Part shown: positions 39,795 to 50,889 of the stretch, one piece after another | Numbering within the stretch: the stretch's first letter is position 1 | Layout of the letters: each line of letters starts with the position of its first letter | NCBI GenBank assembly: GCA_008921705.1 | Contig: VFFE01009068.1 | Location: forward strand, 1,452,389-1,516,388 | Reading direction: 5' to 3' | From: Burhinus oedicnemus | Lineage: Eukaryota; Chordata; Aves; Charadriiformes; Burhinidae | Length of the DNA: 64,000 nucleotides | The notes under the pieces: model-generated | The model's input: the letters and a program-made list of their open reading frames with translations, nothing else | What the model was told of the DNA's origin: nothing | The model's database searches: none | Program-made: the position numbers and the translations under genes

Positions 39795-41333
39795 TCCACA
39801 CCTTAATTTGCCTTAGGTAAGTATAATGTACCATGTCTTCTTCAGAAAAGTCTCAAATGAAATATTCTGTCAAGGCAATGGAGCAGGTTAGGGAAGCCTT
39901 GGGCTTATTTCTCTAAATCAGTCTTCTTACCTTTACAGTTAGGCAAAATGCCAAAAATATGCCAAAATTTTAAATGAATTTAATATTTTCCCTGAAGACA
40001 AACATTTATGATCATCCAGGAGGACAATTATTGCAGAAGGAAGGCTTCAGTGCTTTCACACAACTGTACATGATTGACTGCAGCACAGAAGTAAAGCTTT
40101 GGAAATGTAGGAGCTATGCTTAGTGTCTTGAAATGAAAAATAAAACCTGCACCTTGAATAGAGGCAGTGATTTTATCACCTGTGCTAACTGAAGTCATAA
40201 TTTTACCTGTGTTTTCCATCGTATTTCTTTTGATCATGAAAAAATAGTGGGGCATTGATGCTCAGGAAACTGCATTTATCCCAAACCCTAATCTGAATGA
40301 TGAACTACATTAAAATATCAGAAATGTTGATATTGCTTTACAGAGACCCACTCAGAGAAATACATGCAGGGGTGTACATTTGACACGTTTCATTGGCTTC
40401 CGTAGCCTGTGCTCCTTGTATCTTGTCACTCACGTACACAAACCAGACTCTCTCTTTCACAGGCACACGCAGACACACACAGACAGAGAGAGGTTCAGGA
40501 CTACTTTGTTTTCAAAGATACACATTAGTGAAGTAATCCTGAGGAACTCCTTGCTTGCAAAACCCCTCAGCTCCAGACCACTGGCGGTGCAATTGGTGAA
40601 AATGTGGTGTGAACTAAAGGCACGTAGTACTTTTTGTTCATTAAGAAGGGTACCATAGGGGTGGGCTAGGAGGAAATGAAGAGAGGATTCATTTCTGGCT
40701 GTGCATTATCTACAGCGCCCTTTACACAAAGTAAAGTTGGGTCACTGCTTAAGCTTTAACAAGCAGCTAAAGGTAAATCTGCAAGAGGTCTTTTTTTGCT
40801 GCGATTTCAATCCTCAGTTATCACGTAATATTACAGACATGGGAAGAAAAAAAACCCAAAACTGAAATTGCTATTCAAATATCAAGCTAATGTTCTCGAC
40901 ATGCTGTTTCACATGGCGTGCTTTTTTGTATCGAAAGGCTCACATATGCCAGCTGAGATAAAGAATCTGCCTGCCATCACCATTAAAGCGCATCTGCACA
41001 TTATTCGCGTAAGTTAAGCAGCAGCACTGGAGGTATTACGAACACGGTCACACACAAACACACACACAGAGCACCGCTACCTTTCCAAGCCTGTATTTTG
41101 CAGACCCCTTTGCAACTGCCTCGGATAAGCAAACGCGATTCTACGGCACCACAAGGGTAAGGCTTCCGTATCAGCGGTAACTTTAAGACAGGCAAATTAC
41201 AGGTTGTGGACCCTCTGCGATAGCATTATTGCACCAAATATTTCGCACTGCTTAGAAGGCTGTGTTAGCAGCACCACTGTCCAGAAATATCCTTGTCGCC
41301 GCATATCAAAGTGTCATTTTATTTAAGCCTTAC

Positions 41334-41480
41334 CTTGGCTGACTTGCCCTAACTGGTGACAAGGCACTTTAATTTATAAGAAGCAAATGGGGACTTTTCG
41401 CAGTGCTGGCGGCACAGCTGCTCGCCGTCCTCAGAGAGGCACCCGGCCCCGGCTCCGCGTCCCTCGGAGCCCTCAGCCCC
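41334..41480 (-). other. Candidate first exon of an unnamed minus-strand gene
   Basis: On the minus strand, downstream of the CCAAT/GC-box cluster, the sequence runs to a strong 5' splice site: exon end CCAAG at 41334, then intron GTAAGG from 41333. The upstream boundary is a guess, set about 40 bp below the CCAAT box; the true start could be anywhere in the island. A minus-strand TATAAA-like motif at 41372-41380 could give a start very close to the splice site instead. No clear conserved protein start is seen, so the exon is probably 5' UTR. The exon call is inferred from signals only. Confidence 0.4.
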
Positions 41481-41515
41481 GCACCGCCGCTCCTGCAGCG
41501 CCGGCAGCCCGGGCG

Positions 41516-41520
41516 ATTGG
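41516..41520 (-). promoter_or_regulatory. CCAAT box (NF-Y type), minus strand
   Basis: Minus-strand text CGGCCAATCGC matches the NF-Y preference for purines before and S-R after CCAAT. Adjacent GC boxes lie upstream on the same strand, a common arrangement 60-100 bp before a start site. Confidence 0.6.
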
Positions 41521-41540
41521 CCGCGCCGCCCGCCCGCCCC

Positions 41541-41564
41541 CGCTCCCGCTCCCGCTCCCGCTCC
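41541..41564. repeat. (CGCTCC)n hexamer repeat in the CpG island
   Basis: Four hexamer units of CGCTCC inside the GC-box cluster. On the minus strand this reads as GGAGCG, so the repeat also multiplies G-rich protein-binding text. Confidence 0.8.
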
Positions 41565-41713
41565 CCGCCCGCCTCCCCGCCCGCCCCCGTCCTTCTCCCC
41601 TCCCCGCCTTGTTTTCCCCCCTTCTCCAGCACTTCGGGGCTGCACGCAGCCTCCTGAGCGCAATGGCAGACCCCGGCCAGCCCCGGCACTCCGAAGGAAG
41701 CGCCGTTCGTCCC

Positions 41714-41745
41714 TCCGTCCATCCGTCCATCCGTCCATCCGTCCG
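41714..41745. repeat. TCCG/TCCA tetranucleotide repeat
   Basis: Alternating TCCG and TCCA units form an imperfect tetranucleotide tract of about eight units within the CpG island. It accounts for the repetitive open frames seen here on both strands. Confidence 0.85.
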
Positions 41746-41820
41746 TACATACCGATATAACCGGTGCGTGCGGGCACGGGCACATCTTCGTCCGGCAACT
41801 GCGCGACTGCGAACGTCCCT

Positions 41821-41864
41821 GTGTGTGTGTGGGGGGGGGTGTGTGTGTGTGTGTGTGTGTGTGT
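41821..41864. repeat. (GT)n with internal G run, in the CpG island
   Basis: Five GT units, a G9 run and then about twelve GT units. Alternating purine-pyrimidine GT tracts can adopt Z-DNA, and the tract is likely to be length-variable. Confidence 0.88.
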
Positions 41865-41957
41865 CTCCGTCCCCCCTCGTCTCTTTCGTGCTAGAAGCTG
41901 CTGAAGGAGGACGGCTCCGGCTTGGCGACAGCAAGCCCCTAAATTCGGTGCCGGGAA

Positions 41958-42017
41958 GGGGGGCCGGGGGACGAGAGGGCTGGGCTGTCGGGCGGGGTGG
42001 GAGTGCAGGGAAGGGGC
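41958..42017 (+). other. G-quadruplex-prone block in the CpG island
   Basis: At least eight runs of three or more G with short loops on the plus strand, satisfying the G3+N1-7 rule several times over. Such blocks are common near CpG-island start sites. This is seen directly; its role is inferred. Confidence 0.6.
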
Positions 42018-42070
42018 GCACCGCCGACAGCGGGCAGCACGGCGCTGGTGTGGCAAGCCGGCGATAAATT

Positions 42071-42320
42071 TTCCTGTTTCTGTGCAAAGTCGTCACAGCC
42101 TGCTAAGCATTCAACTCCCGGCTCGTTCGTCAGCCATCCACATGGTCCGACGGTGGCTGCGAGATTCAGAGCGAATGATGCCCTTTAATGACTCCTTCCA
42201 ATCCTGCTGGGGCACTGGAGCTTTCATATTGGCCACCCGTACCCTTCCCGATCAGTCCCACTCCTTTAAAGATTTCCTGCCCTTTAACACCCCTGTGTTC
42301 ACATTACTACACCGTAAACT
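42071..42320 (+). other. Possible divergent first exon, plus strand
   Basis: Right flank of the CpG island, ending at a 5' splice site with perfect intronic match (ACT then GTAAGT at 42321-42326). An open frame runs through it (42082-42324) but its translation resembles nothing I know. It could be the first exon of a divergent lncRNA or of a gene on the plus strand, or chance. The start is arbitrary. Confidence 0.2.
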
Positions 42321-45300
42321 GTAAGTTGATGGATAATTTATGTCTTTTCAGGCTGGTCTGGATCAAGGCAGGCTGGCTGATGCAAAAGCCTGGACCTCGT
42401 ATAACATCTTTACCCCACACGCACCTTATTTGGAATTAAGATTAACGGCATTCTCCTGATTCAGGGTTTCGGTAACGAAGCATATGTGTCAGACCCTGCT
42501 TATCCAACCTGCTAAGGCAGTGTATTAAAAATGTAATTAACATATAAGTGAAAGCCCTGGCACATACCCTACTGGCACAGAGGAACCTTGCTCCTAGCCA
42601 GCAGGATACGTGCCCTGGAGTGAGCCATGCAACCAGAGCAGGCTCGAGTCCCAAAGCCCAGGCAGGAAACCGCAGTATGGAAGATGAGAAAGCTACTGGT
42701 TACCAGTATTATGGGTCAGAAGCAGCATCCAAAGTATAAATGATAGGCATCCCATGTATAAATGATCTAGATTGGAAAAGGAGAGCTGAAAAGAGTAATT
42801 CTACAATTTAACATAACCAGAAGGGAAGCTGTTACACCAGATTAGATGGGAAGAACAACACTGCTCACTGAGATCGCTTAAATCAAAGTTGGGATAAAGT
42901 CCAGTGCTGGATTTTGAGAACTTTTCAAACAAAATCACTCTGATCTGTTCAGTGATACAAATTAAAAATGATCTTGCAAGCAGGGTAGGGAATGGAAGGC
43001 AAGAGGCAGCTAGGTGTTTGAATTTGGGAGATGTAAGCTCTTGGAAGGAACGAAATAGAAGCTGTTTCCATTTGCTATTTATACATCCTCTGGCTTGCAA
43101 CTGCAGCACATATGAATCAATGCTTTAATACACAGTCTTCAGAATGTTCTCTCTCATGCAACTTCTGGTAGGTTTTGCATAGCTCCAGATTCAGATCTCG
43201 TGATCTGGGGGATGGGCTGCTTTTATCCAGATGCTTTCAGTATTTTACTGCACTATGGGAGAAGCAACTTTCAAATCTCCTTGTCAGGGAGGTAGTTAAA
43301 TTAGTAACGTGGAGGGGAAAAAAGCAATGAAAACACATCCCTTCCCTTTTATTCTCTGAAGGTCCACACAATTTCACATGAAAAAGAATTCACGCCAAGC
43401 CACCCTCCAAAGATGCCTTCCTCAGTGCTTAAAGTGAAAGAGGCAAAATATAAGGTTACCTTTCAGCCTATCAACCATTTGATGAAATGCTGCTTAGGTG
43501 TAAGAACCCAAGGATACAGCTGAAAACAAAACATTTTATTTTAAGGTCTTGTTTCAGCAATTTTCAGTAAATAAGGCAGGATTATGAATATTCACCAGAT
43601 ACTCGGAGCATAAGTCATCAATTCATTTGTTTCTGCAGTAAGAAGTATGACAAGCAGAGGGAAGCCTTGATGCTCCAGAAAAGCATTTAAAAGGTGAAAA
43701 CCTACAGAGTTCTTTCTTCTTTTTTAAATATATATATATAATAAATGTATGCATATACATTCATATCTACGTATTTCAGAGACTTCTCTCAGGCAGGAGC
43801 AAAGAGATTATAACCAGTATTGCAGATTAATTTGGTATAAAACGGCCAAAGATTTTCTTAACGATTTAAAATTATGTCATTTCAAGGAAGAAGCTGATAG
43901 TTTGAAAAAATTAGCCTCAGCGAACTCTGACATTTCTTTTAAGCCTATGTTTCAAGACTAAATACTGAGATTTGGTGTTACTGATGTTAGACCAATTCTT
44001 TCATCAGTTTAAATGTTAAAAGAGGCTAAATTTGTCCTGGGGAAAAAAATCCTTATGAAAAGAACTTGAAAATGAAATTATGGTCTGGGACTGCTTCGGT
44101 ATTGCCAGAGGAATTCCAGGGAAACCTGGGTATAACCCATGAAGTCATTGTGTGCATAGGGTTTACCTCGGGAGTCCAGTAGACTTACACAATTTTAGCA
44201 GTATATCAAAACACAGAACTTTGCAGTTCACATTCAGAAAGTTCCCTTCCTAGACTTGAGAGCTTGTCACAATTATTACAAGGAGTGGAAAAAAGAAGGG
44301 GTTTTTTTGTACCTTCTAACTTGTGGACTTGTATTTCAAAGAGCAATACTGAAAAGGAGGTGGACTAGTTATGAAGAAGCATATATAGCTGTACCAAAAA
44401 GTAACAACGTTTCTACAGATTCTTTTTTTCTTTAAAGTTATTATTTTGCTGCTGTTGAAATTCTCTTTGTTAGATAACAGCTCCAGTTAATAATTTATAG
44501 GATATGCCCACAAAACCAGTCTCTCTTTGTTGGTGCTTAATATGCTAAACATGTATCGATCATCTTGCAGGTAACTGCTAAAGAACTGATCATTCAGCTA
44601 ACATTCAACCAGTTATAAAAAGACTAAGTGGTTCATTAATACATAAAGTATTGAAAAATCCAGGTCATTTATAGATTTCTAATTTCCTGTACCCTAGATA
44701 CATTAGAAATGCCTAAGTTCATATTGAGATAAGGATGTTGCCAAGTTCAGTCCAGCTCTTCCTTGTTCTTAGGCACGTGCACTCTAATAGCACAGTCACT
44801 GCCAAGAACCTCTGCTCACACGCTGAGAACAATTGTACAGGGATTTTTCACGTTCTTGTTCAAAAGCACCAGGGAATATCCCAGTTACCCCCACCCCCAG
44901 CAGCAACTTTCCAGTCATCTACGCAAATTACAAAGCACTTTCCTTTTTCCTAGAGTGAAAGGGTAAAAAAAAGTATTCTACCATTGCGTGCCACCAATTT
45001 CACAATGCATGAAGAGGAATAACACCACCTCTGACAACAAATAGCAGTTAACAATGGCTGTATAACTGCTTGTGTTTTCTTTCTTTTTTTTTGTTTTACT
45101 GGATTAAATCATTATTTTTGTTTTCAGCTGCAGTGCATAAGAGCCAGTCCCAGCAATATGCCTGAGAACAATGACACTCCCTCCAACCGCTCTTTCTCTT
45201 ATTTGATAAACAGTTTTTATTCACAGTTATTAACAAATATTCTTACAACTACTAATACATGCAGAAATTTTCTTTAAAGTTGTATGTGATCTACTAATGA

Positions 45301-47271
45301 CAGCTCTTTAGAAACTATCATCTAAAAATATTTCAACAAGTGCAATTAACAATTGATCCTAAAGAGTTTAAAAGTAAAATATGTCAAGTAGGATATAAAA
45401 ATAATGTATACCATTTGATGATACATTGCAATCAAACATAATTGACTCACCATATCACAGCTATTTCTATGTAGAAGAGGACCTAAAAGTAACAAAACAT
45501 AACAATGCAAAAATAATTTTGAAATCAAATGCATTCAAAGTATTGTTGCTTTTCTAGCTTTAGATTTCTAATAGAAAATCATGCCAAAACTGATCACAGC
45601 AGTCAAAATTTTCATTTTTATCCAAACATTTTCTGATACAAAATGGTGGTCTAGTGGATGAACACACAACTGAGCCATCTTCATGTTCCTGATGAAGACT
45701 CTCTGTGGGGTTCCCAGATCATGCCTACTCTATATTGTTGTTTGTTTTTTTTATTTGGTAATGTGCACAAATATTCAGAGGGAATAGGATTAAGACAATT
45801 CATTTTACATATGGTCTCTCTGAATATTCTTTAAGCCATGTATTTCCCCTAAAAAATTAAAATAGTTGATTAGAAAAAATAAATTTTTAATACAGGTTAG
45901 CAAATTCTACACAATACTAATCGCAGAGGGAATGGCAATGCTGCTGATACTGCCTTGGCTCCATCTAAACTAAGCATCACTGGAGTATTTTCTAATAAAA
46001 CAACAACAGCTGTTCCTAGATATATGATGCCAATAACAGTTGCCAGTCACAGAAAACTTGTGATAATATAGTAATTTGCCTTTAGTATTGCATGAAATGA
46101 CAACTAAAACATACTGACAGGACTTGGAGAAAACAACATAATACCTGGCATTTTGCTACCTGTTACCATAAAACTGAGCTAATCAGTCCCTCTCCAAAGG
46201 CAGGAAAGCACAGAAAAAATATAAAGGGCAGCAAAAAAAATAGTGTGGCGTTTCAATCTCTCAGTCTTTGCATTACAGCACCAAGAGAAAGACAAGGAAG
46301 ACTCAGCTAAAGGCAATGAAGTGATTGACTCAGACATCAGTAGATCTTTCAGCCCATCGTATGGAATTTGACATTAGCATATATAATAGACATTCAATCA
46401 AGAAACTTGTTTAATTGGGATGTTTCCTAGGAAACCAATATAGCCCTGTAACTGTATATAATACAGTGACCACTGTAAAATTAGATGCTTCCTGGTAACT
46501 ATATAAGGTTTACATGCAATAGACAGCATTTTCGTAAGTTTAAACCTGGTAAGGAAACTATCTTCATGTTTCTGAAACTAATATAGGCGAAAATAATCTT
46601 TTTTTTTCATTCATAGGCTGATATTAAATCCTCACAGGTCAAGGTTCTCTCTGGATTGTCGCAAATGGTTATTCACTCTATGTAATATATCAGCTGATTA
46701 CAAAGATGTCCGATTTCAAATTATGAACATTATATTTGGTGGAATTTGATGGCTGGAAATGAGCTACAGCCGCCTTCTCCACTGTAACAGGAGCTTTAAT
46801 AAATTTTTGCTTCAAGGTAGGTAAATACTAACAGGCAAAACCTCCTGGGACATTCTAAAGATGGATTTTTGTAATATCATCCTAAAGGACATTATTTCTG
46901 GGGCATATTATGTACTTTTTTACTAAGGTAAAGAAATTACTTCTCTTAGAATCAGCATTCAGTAGGCTAACAGCAGATCAAAAAAGAGAACTCTAAAATG
47001 TTACAAGATGATGATGAAATTTCTATTGAAGTGAGAATATTCTTTCCATTGCAACTATAATGCTGAAACACGCTGAAGCTATGTTAAGGAGACACTGGGT
47101 AACTTTTGATGTAAAATCTTCCCTGGGATTTAGGAGCCTCCCCTGTACTATTTCTGCATGTGCTACTGGCTATTTTTTTTCACCACTCCTTGCCAATATG
47201 ATGCGCCCAGATATTGTTTTGCTCCTTGCCAAAATGTACAGGATCAACAACTTTAAAATGTAAAATACCTT
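42321..47271. other. AT-rich single-copy non-coding stretch
   Basis: About 5 kb to the right of the CpG island with no recognisable gene or repeat family. A short TA run lies near 43728-43741. Open frames are short and scattered. Confidence 0.55.
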
Positions 47272-47872
47272 TCACAGAATCAAAGAGTCAATGAGGTCAG
47301 AAGAGACCTCTGGAGATGTCTAGTCCAACCAACCCCTGCTCAGAGCAGGGTCAACTGCTGCAGGTTGCTCAGGGCTGTGTCCAGTCAGACTCTGAATATC
47401 TCCAAGGATAGAGACTCTACCACCTCTCTGAATAACCTGTTCCAGTGTTTGATAACCCCCACAGTGAAAAATTTTCTTCTTATGTTTAAATACAACAACC
47501 TGTGCTCGCTGCTTCATGGCCTGTCAGTGGGCACCACTGAGAGGAGTCTGGCTTCCTCTTCTTTACCTCCCCTCACCAGGTATTTATACATTTTGATAAG
47601 ACCCCCCCAGAGCCTTCACCAGGCCAAAGAGTGCCAGCTTTCTGCTCTGCCTGATATGACGGATGGGCCAATCCCTTAATGATCTCCATGACCCTTTTAC
47701 TGGACTTGGTCCAGTCTGTGCATGTGCATCTTGTACTGGGGAGCCGAGAACGGGACTCAGTCCTCCAGATGAGTCTCACCAGGGCTGAGGCAATGGATGA
47801 CCTCCCTTGACCTGCTGGTGATGCTCTTCCTAATGCAGCTGCGGATGCTGTTGGTCTTCTTTGCTGCAAGGG
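47272..47872 (-). mobile_element. CR1 LINE, 5'-truncated, antisense
   Basis: About 600 bp of CR1 in antisense. From its 3' end at low coordinate: TCACAGAATCAAAGAGTCAA, GAGACCTCTGGAGATGTC, TAGTCCAACCAACCCCTGC, TCAGAGCAGGGTC, CTCTGAATATCTCCAAGGA, CCTGTTCCAGTGTTTGATAA, CACAGTGAAAAATTTTCTTC, CAGTGGGCACCACTGAGAGG, TCCAGATGAGTCTCACCAGG and CTTCTTTGCTGCAAGGG. The overlapping open frames on both strands are CR1 sequence. Confidence 0.95.
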
Positions 47873-49479
47873 GACAAATTTGCACTATATTTGTAGTAGT
47901 TATAATTTGTAATTATATTGAGCACTAACATAGGACCAAAGTTGAATTTCAAAAATTAGTGAACTATTTAGCAGGGATCTTAGCTGCTGGATCAACCACA
48001 GCTTGTGGGACAACTGTATTCAGCACAGGGTTGTAGAGTCAATTAATATCTAATCCCGGTGCTTCCATTACGTGGATTAACCTAGTTTACAATTAAGGCA
48101 AGAAAAAGGATAAATCTGAGTAGATTTCTGAAAGACGAAGAAACTGAGGGCAAGTGAAACAAAGGATAAACTTCTTGGTTGCTTCCAAAGTCTGAAAGCT
48201 TAGCTTGACAGTTTTTTTCATTTAGAAGTGTCAAACAAGAAAACAAGCTTGAAGAACATATAGCGCAGTCCTCAGGGGCAGCCTTAATGCACTGTAGCCG
48301 ATGGGGATTCTCCCCTGCTAAAAGCCACTGTGTAGACACAGCATCCTTCCTATTCCACAGTGCCAGGCCTGGTTCTAGTATGTCCCCCTCCGGTGTGCTT
48401 AGCGCAAGTAGGAAATCGTAAGATTTTACTGAAGGTTTTAAAATTCCAGTGGAAATAAATCTCTGATATCACCAAGGTAAAAGCCTCCCCTCACCTTGGA
48501 CTCCTCTAGCCAGGCAATGAGACAACTGAAGAAATGCAAACAACAGTCAAGAAGCAAATTGATTCTTATTCTTCTTGTTTTAATTGAAGAAACACTCCAG
48601 TTCCACAAGCCAACTACATGCTCCCATTTAGGAAATGTCACTGAGTGCCATTTATTTAGATTTTTTTAAAAACAACACCTACTAGTATGCTTCTCAGAAT
48701 GTGCTTTTCTTCTGCCAGTTACTTATTACTGCTCACTAGAATTCTTTAGAATTAATAAAAATTAAGAATATCACTAGTATGATCTGTTCCATAGGCCAAA
48801 TAAGCAACAAGAAATAACCTCATGCTAGATGGTGACAAACAATGAAGCAGAGACATATGTTTGTTCTGTTCCCCAAGCATAAACAGAACACAGAGTTTCC
48901 CTGACTAATAAATTTACTTTCATTTTAATCAAAACAGAACATTCAGTTACATTTCCTCTGTTCTGTCAAAGAATTAAATAGATAAATGGCTAGCAGGGGA
49001 AAAAATTACATAATTTTCTTTAGTGACTCAGTTGTACACATAATCGATTACTACCCATCTGTTCACTAAAGGTGAACAGAAGACACATCATATAAAGCTT
49101 TATTCCCATAAAAAAAGCTTGCTAAAGTACTTTGCTTTTGATCCGGTATCTTCCAAAAATGAAAGAAGTTTTTCACAAAGTAGAATCTGTCATTTCTCTT
49201 TTGGTATAACATTAGAAAAACTATTGTTATTGTTTTACTCTTCCAATTCTTTCCACCATTAAATTGAAACTACTGAAGAGTGGCTCCCTCTGAGGAAATG
49301 ATCACAATGGCAACTCCATAGATTCTAACCAAGAAGGAACAATTAAGTAAGAGTCATGTGCAAGACAAGACAAAAGACTCCACTCACTTTCTCTGGTAGT
49401 AAGGCTAATGACTGAGGTTTGATTAATGCATATGGTCCAGCATGGTACTAGTTTAAGGAATTCAAGAAATGAATTATCA
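47873..49479. other. AT-rich single-copy non-coding stretch
   Basis: About 1.6 kb with nothing recognised on either strand. Confidence 0.5.
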
Positions 49480-49650
49480 GCCACTTCCCCTGGTAGTTTA
49501 TTCCAGTGGTTAATGGCTCCTGTATTTGGTAATCTTTTTTTACTGGCTTTCAGTAGTTTTTATGAAAATCTGTTCAATCTACTGATAAAATGTCCCATCC
49601 TTCTGATCTCTCATTCTTTCAAACTTGTTAAAGATATGTGGGTAAATTGG
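49480..49650 (-). mobile_element. Possible ancient CR1/L3-type LINE remnant, antisense
   Basis: The plus-strand text GCCACTTCCCCTGGTAGTTT, then TTCCAGTGGTTAATGGCTCC, followed by T-rich and TTCAATCT-type text, resembles the reverse complement of the 3' part of old L3/CR1 LINEs found across amniotes. The match is from memory and diverged, so confidence is low. Confidence 0.3.
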
Positions 49651-49767
49651 AGAAATTCAAAATAGGACAGGATGTATCCAGCAGTGTTGAGTGGAGTGAC
49701 TGCCATCACTGGGGACATACTCCCTGCTATCTATTAAACAAGCAGTGGAATTCCCCAGCAACTGAAA

Positions 49768-50237
49768 AATGGCAAACCATGTCCATCTTCCAAAAACAGT
49801 AAGAAGGAAGATCCACAGAAGTACAAGGCTGGTCAGCCTTACATTAATCTCGACCAAATTCATAGAGCAAATCCTCCTAGAAAAGATTTCCAGGTTTATG
49901 GACAGCAATAACCGGATTTGGAATGGCAAGTATGGATTTACCAAGTGCAAATCCCGCCTGACCAACTTGTCTTCCATGATGAAATGACCAGATGTAGACC
50001 AACAGAGCAGTGCAGATATCTTTATTTGACTTAAGCAAGGCTTTTGACACAGTCTCCCATAGGATCCTCATAGCCAAACTAAGGACTTAGGGGTTGGATG
50101 GACCACAAGGTAGTCTGACTGGACTGTAAGACTCTGGGAACCATGTTTCTCAAGAGTTGATAGCGGTCCAGATATTATTTAGCATCTTTGCCAACAACAC
50201 AAACAGTAGGACAGTATGCAAGTTGACAGATGATACC
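49768..50237 (+). mobile_element. CR1 LINE, reverse-transcriptase part, left of LTR
   Basis: CR1 open-reading-frame-2 remnant in sense orientation. It begins GGCAAACCATGTCCATCTTC, followed by AGTACAAGGCTGGTCAGCC and ATGGATTTACCAAGTGCAAA. At 50024-50060 it keeps a translated reverse-transcriptase motif of type DLSKAFDTVSH, the D-x-x-KAFD active-site region A of LINEs. Flanking stops and frameshifts show it is dead. An internal deletion removes much of the text between about 50110 and 50180 relative to the usual element. It breaks at GATGATACC where an LTR is inserted and resumes at 50890. This is the longest CR1 here and the only one reaching the polymerase domain. Confidence 0.9.
50233..50237. 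repeat. Left target-site duplication (ATACC) of the LTR
   Basis: ATACC at 50233-50237 is repeated at 50885-50889 on the far side of the LTR. Confidence 0.88.
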
Positions 50238-50884
50238 TGTTACAGTTTGAGAAACCCACAACAATTTATTGTCATTTAGACAATTATTGTCTTACCTAAT
50301 GAACCCTCCCCACCTGGGAAGGGGAATTGGGAAAAAACAAGGAAACCTGAGGGTTGAAATATGAACAGGTTTAATAGAATAAGAGTAGATAATTAACATT
50401 CATAACACTAAAGAACCAATAGTGATCCGGATACCAATATAAAATATACAAGGATTATACTCAGCCAATTCTATCAGTAGGAAGCTGTGCACTCCCAGCA
50501 GTGGACAGCAAATGTTGGACACTGTGAGTGCTATGGCTTCAGGAGGAAAGGAAGGCCTTAGGGGTCCGGCACCAGGGCAAGAATTTGTCTGAATCACCGC
50601 CATCAAGGAATAGAGAGAATTTCACAGCAAACTTTCTAATTTATATTGAATGTGACGTTCATGGTATGAAATAATCCTGTTGGCCAGCTTGGGTCAAGTG
50701 CCTGGGTCTCACTCCTCATCCCTGCACCTGACGAGCTTGAAAAACACTGAGACCTTGAAACCCACATACTGTAGCTGGCTATAAAGTAAATATTTTCACA
50801 AATTCAGACACTAGAATCTTCTAAAAGTGCAATTTTCCCAAGCATTAGAAGATAAATTAATCCTGTGCTGCTCAAACCGGGACA
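50238..50884 (-). mobile_element. Solo LTR of an avian endogenous retrovirus, antisense
   Basis: A 647-bp element inserted in the CR1. On the minus strand it begins TGTCCCGGTTTG and ends CTGTAACA, with TG...CA ends and a perfect ATACC 5-bp duplication. It keeps an ATTAAA poly(A) signal (minus strand, 50370-50375) and a degraded TATA box (ATATAAAT, minus, 50639-50646). Its R/U5 junction (50351-50378) is clearly related to that of the LTR at 16549-17106 (16676-16702), so both belong to the same broad family. No internal retroviral sequence is attached. An ERVL-like assignment is likely but the exact family is not known to me. Confidence 0.9.
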
Positions 50885-50889
50885 ATACC
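50885..50889. repeat. Right target-site duplication (ATACC) of the LTR
   Basis: Second ATACC, identical to 50233-50237, directly after the terminal GGGACA of the LTR on the plus strand. CR1 text (ACATTGGAGGGAGTGG) continues from 50890. Confidence 0.88.

Larger units (their letters stand above)
36724..41384. other. Single-copy non-coding stretch left of the CpG island
   Basis: No gene is recognised. Contains long A and T runs listed separately. Base composition becomes less AT-rich from about 40.9 kb onward, approaching the CpG island, and the last ~500 bp (40900-41384) contain several isolated CpGs. Under the leftward-gene reading this would be the start of intron 1. Confidence 0.5.
41385..42070. 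promoter_or_regulatory. CpG-island promoter
   Basis: About 690 bp with very high G+C and dense CpG in otherwise CpG-poor DNA, the only such segment in the window. It contains a minus-strand CCAAT box in good NF-Y context (41516-41520, ATTGG on plus), many GC boxes (CCGCCCGCCC type, 41527-41590) and a G-rich block at 41958-42017. CCAAT orientation and the splice site at 41334 favour leftward transcription. A splice site at 42321 allows rightward transcription too. CpG islands of this size usually mark constitutively accessible promoters in birds. The long open frames on both strands (up to 235 codons) result from low stop-codon density in GC-rich DNA. Confidence 0.85.

Noticed and set aside
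41349..42096. Long overlapping open frames (up to 235 codons) on both strands of the CpG island
   Set aside because: High G+C lowers stop-codon frequency, and the frames run through simple repeats and give low-complexity Ala/Arg/Pro/Gly and Thr/His text. Overlapping frames on both strands indicate a composition artefact.
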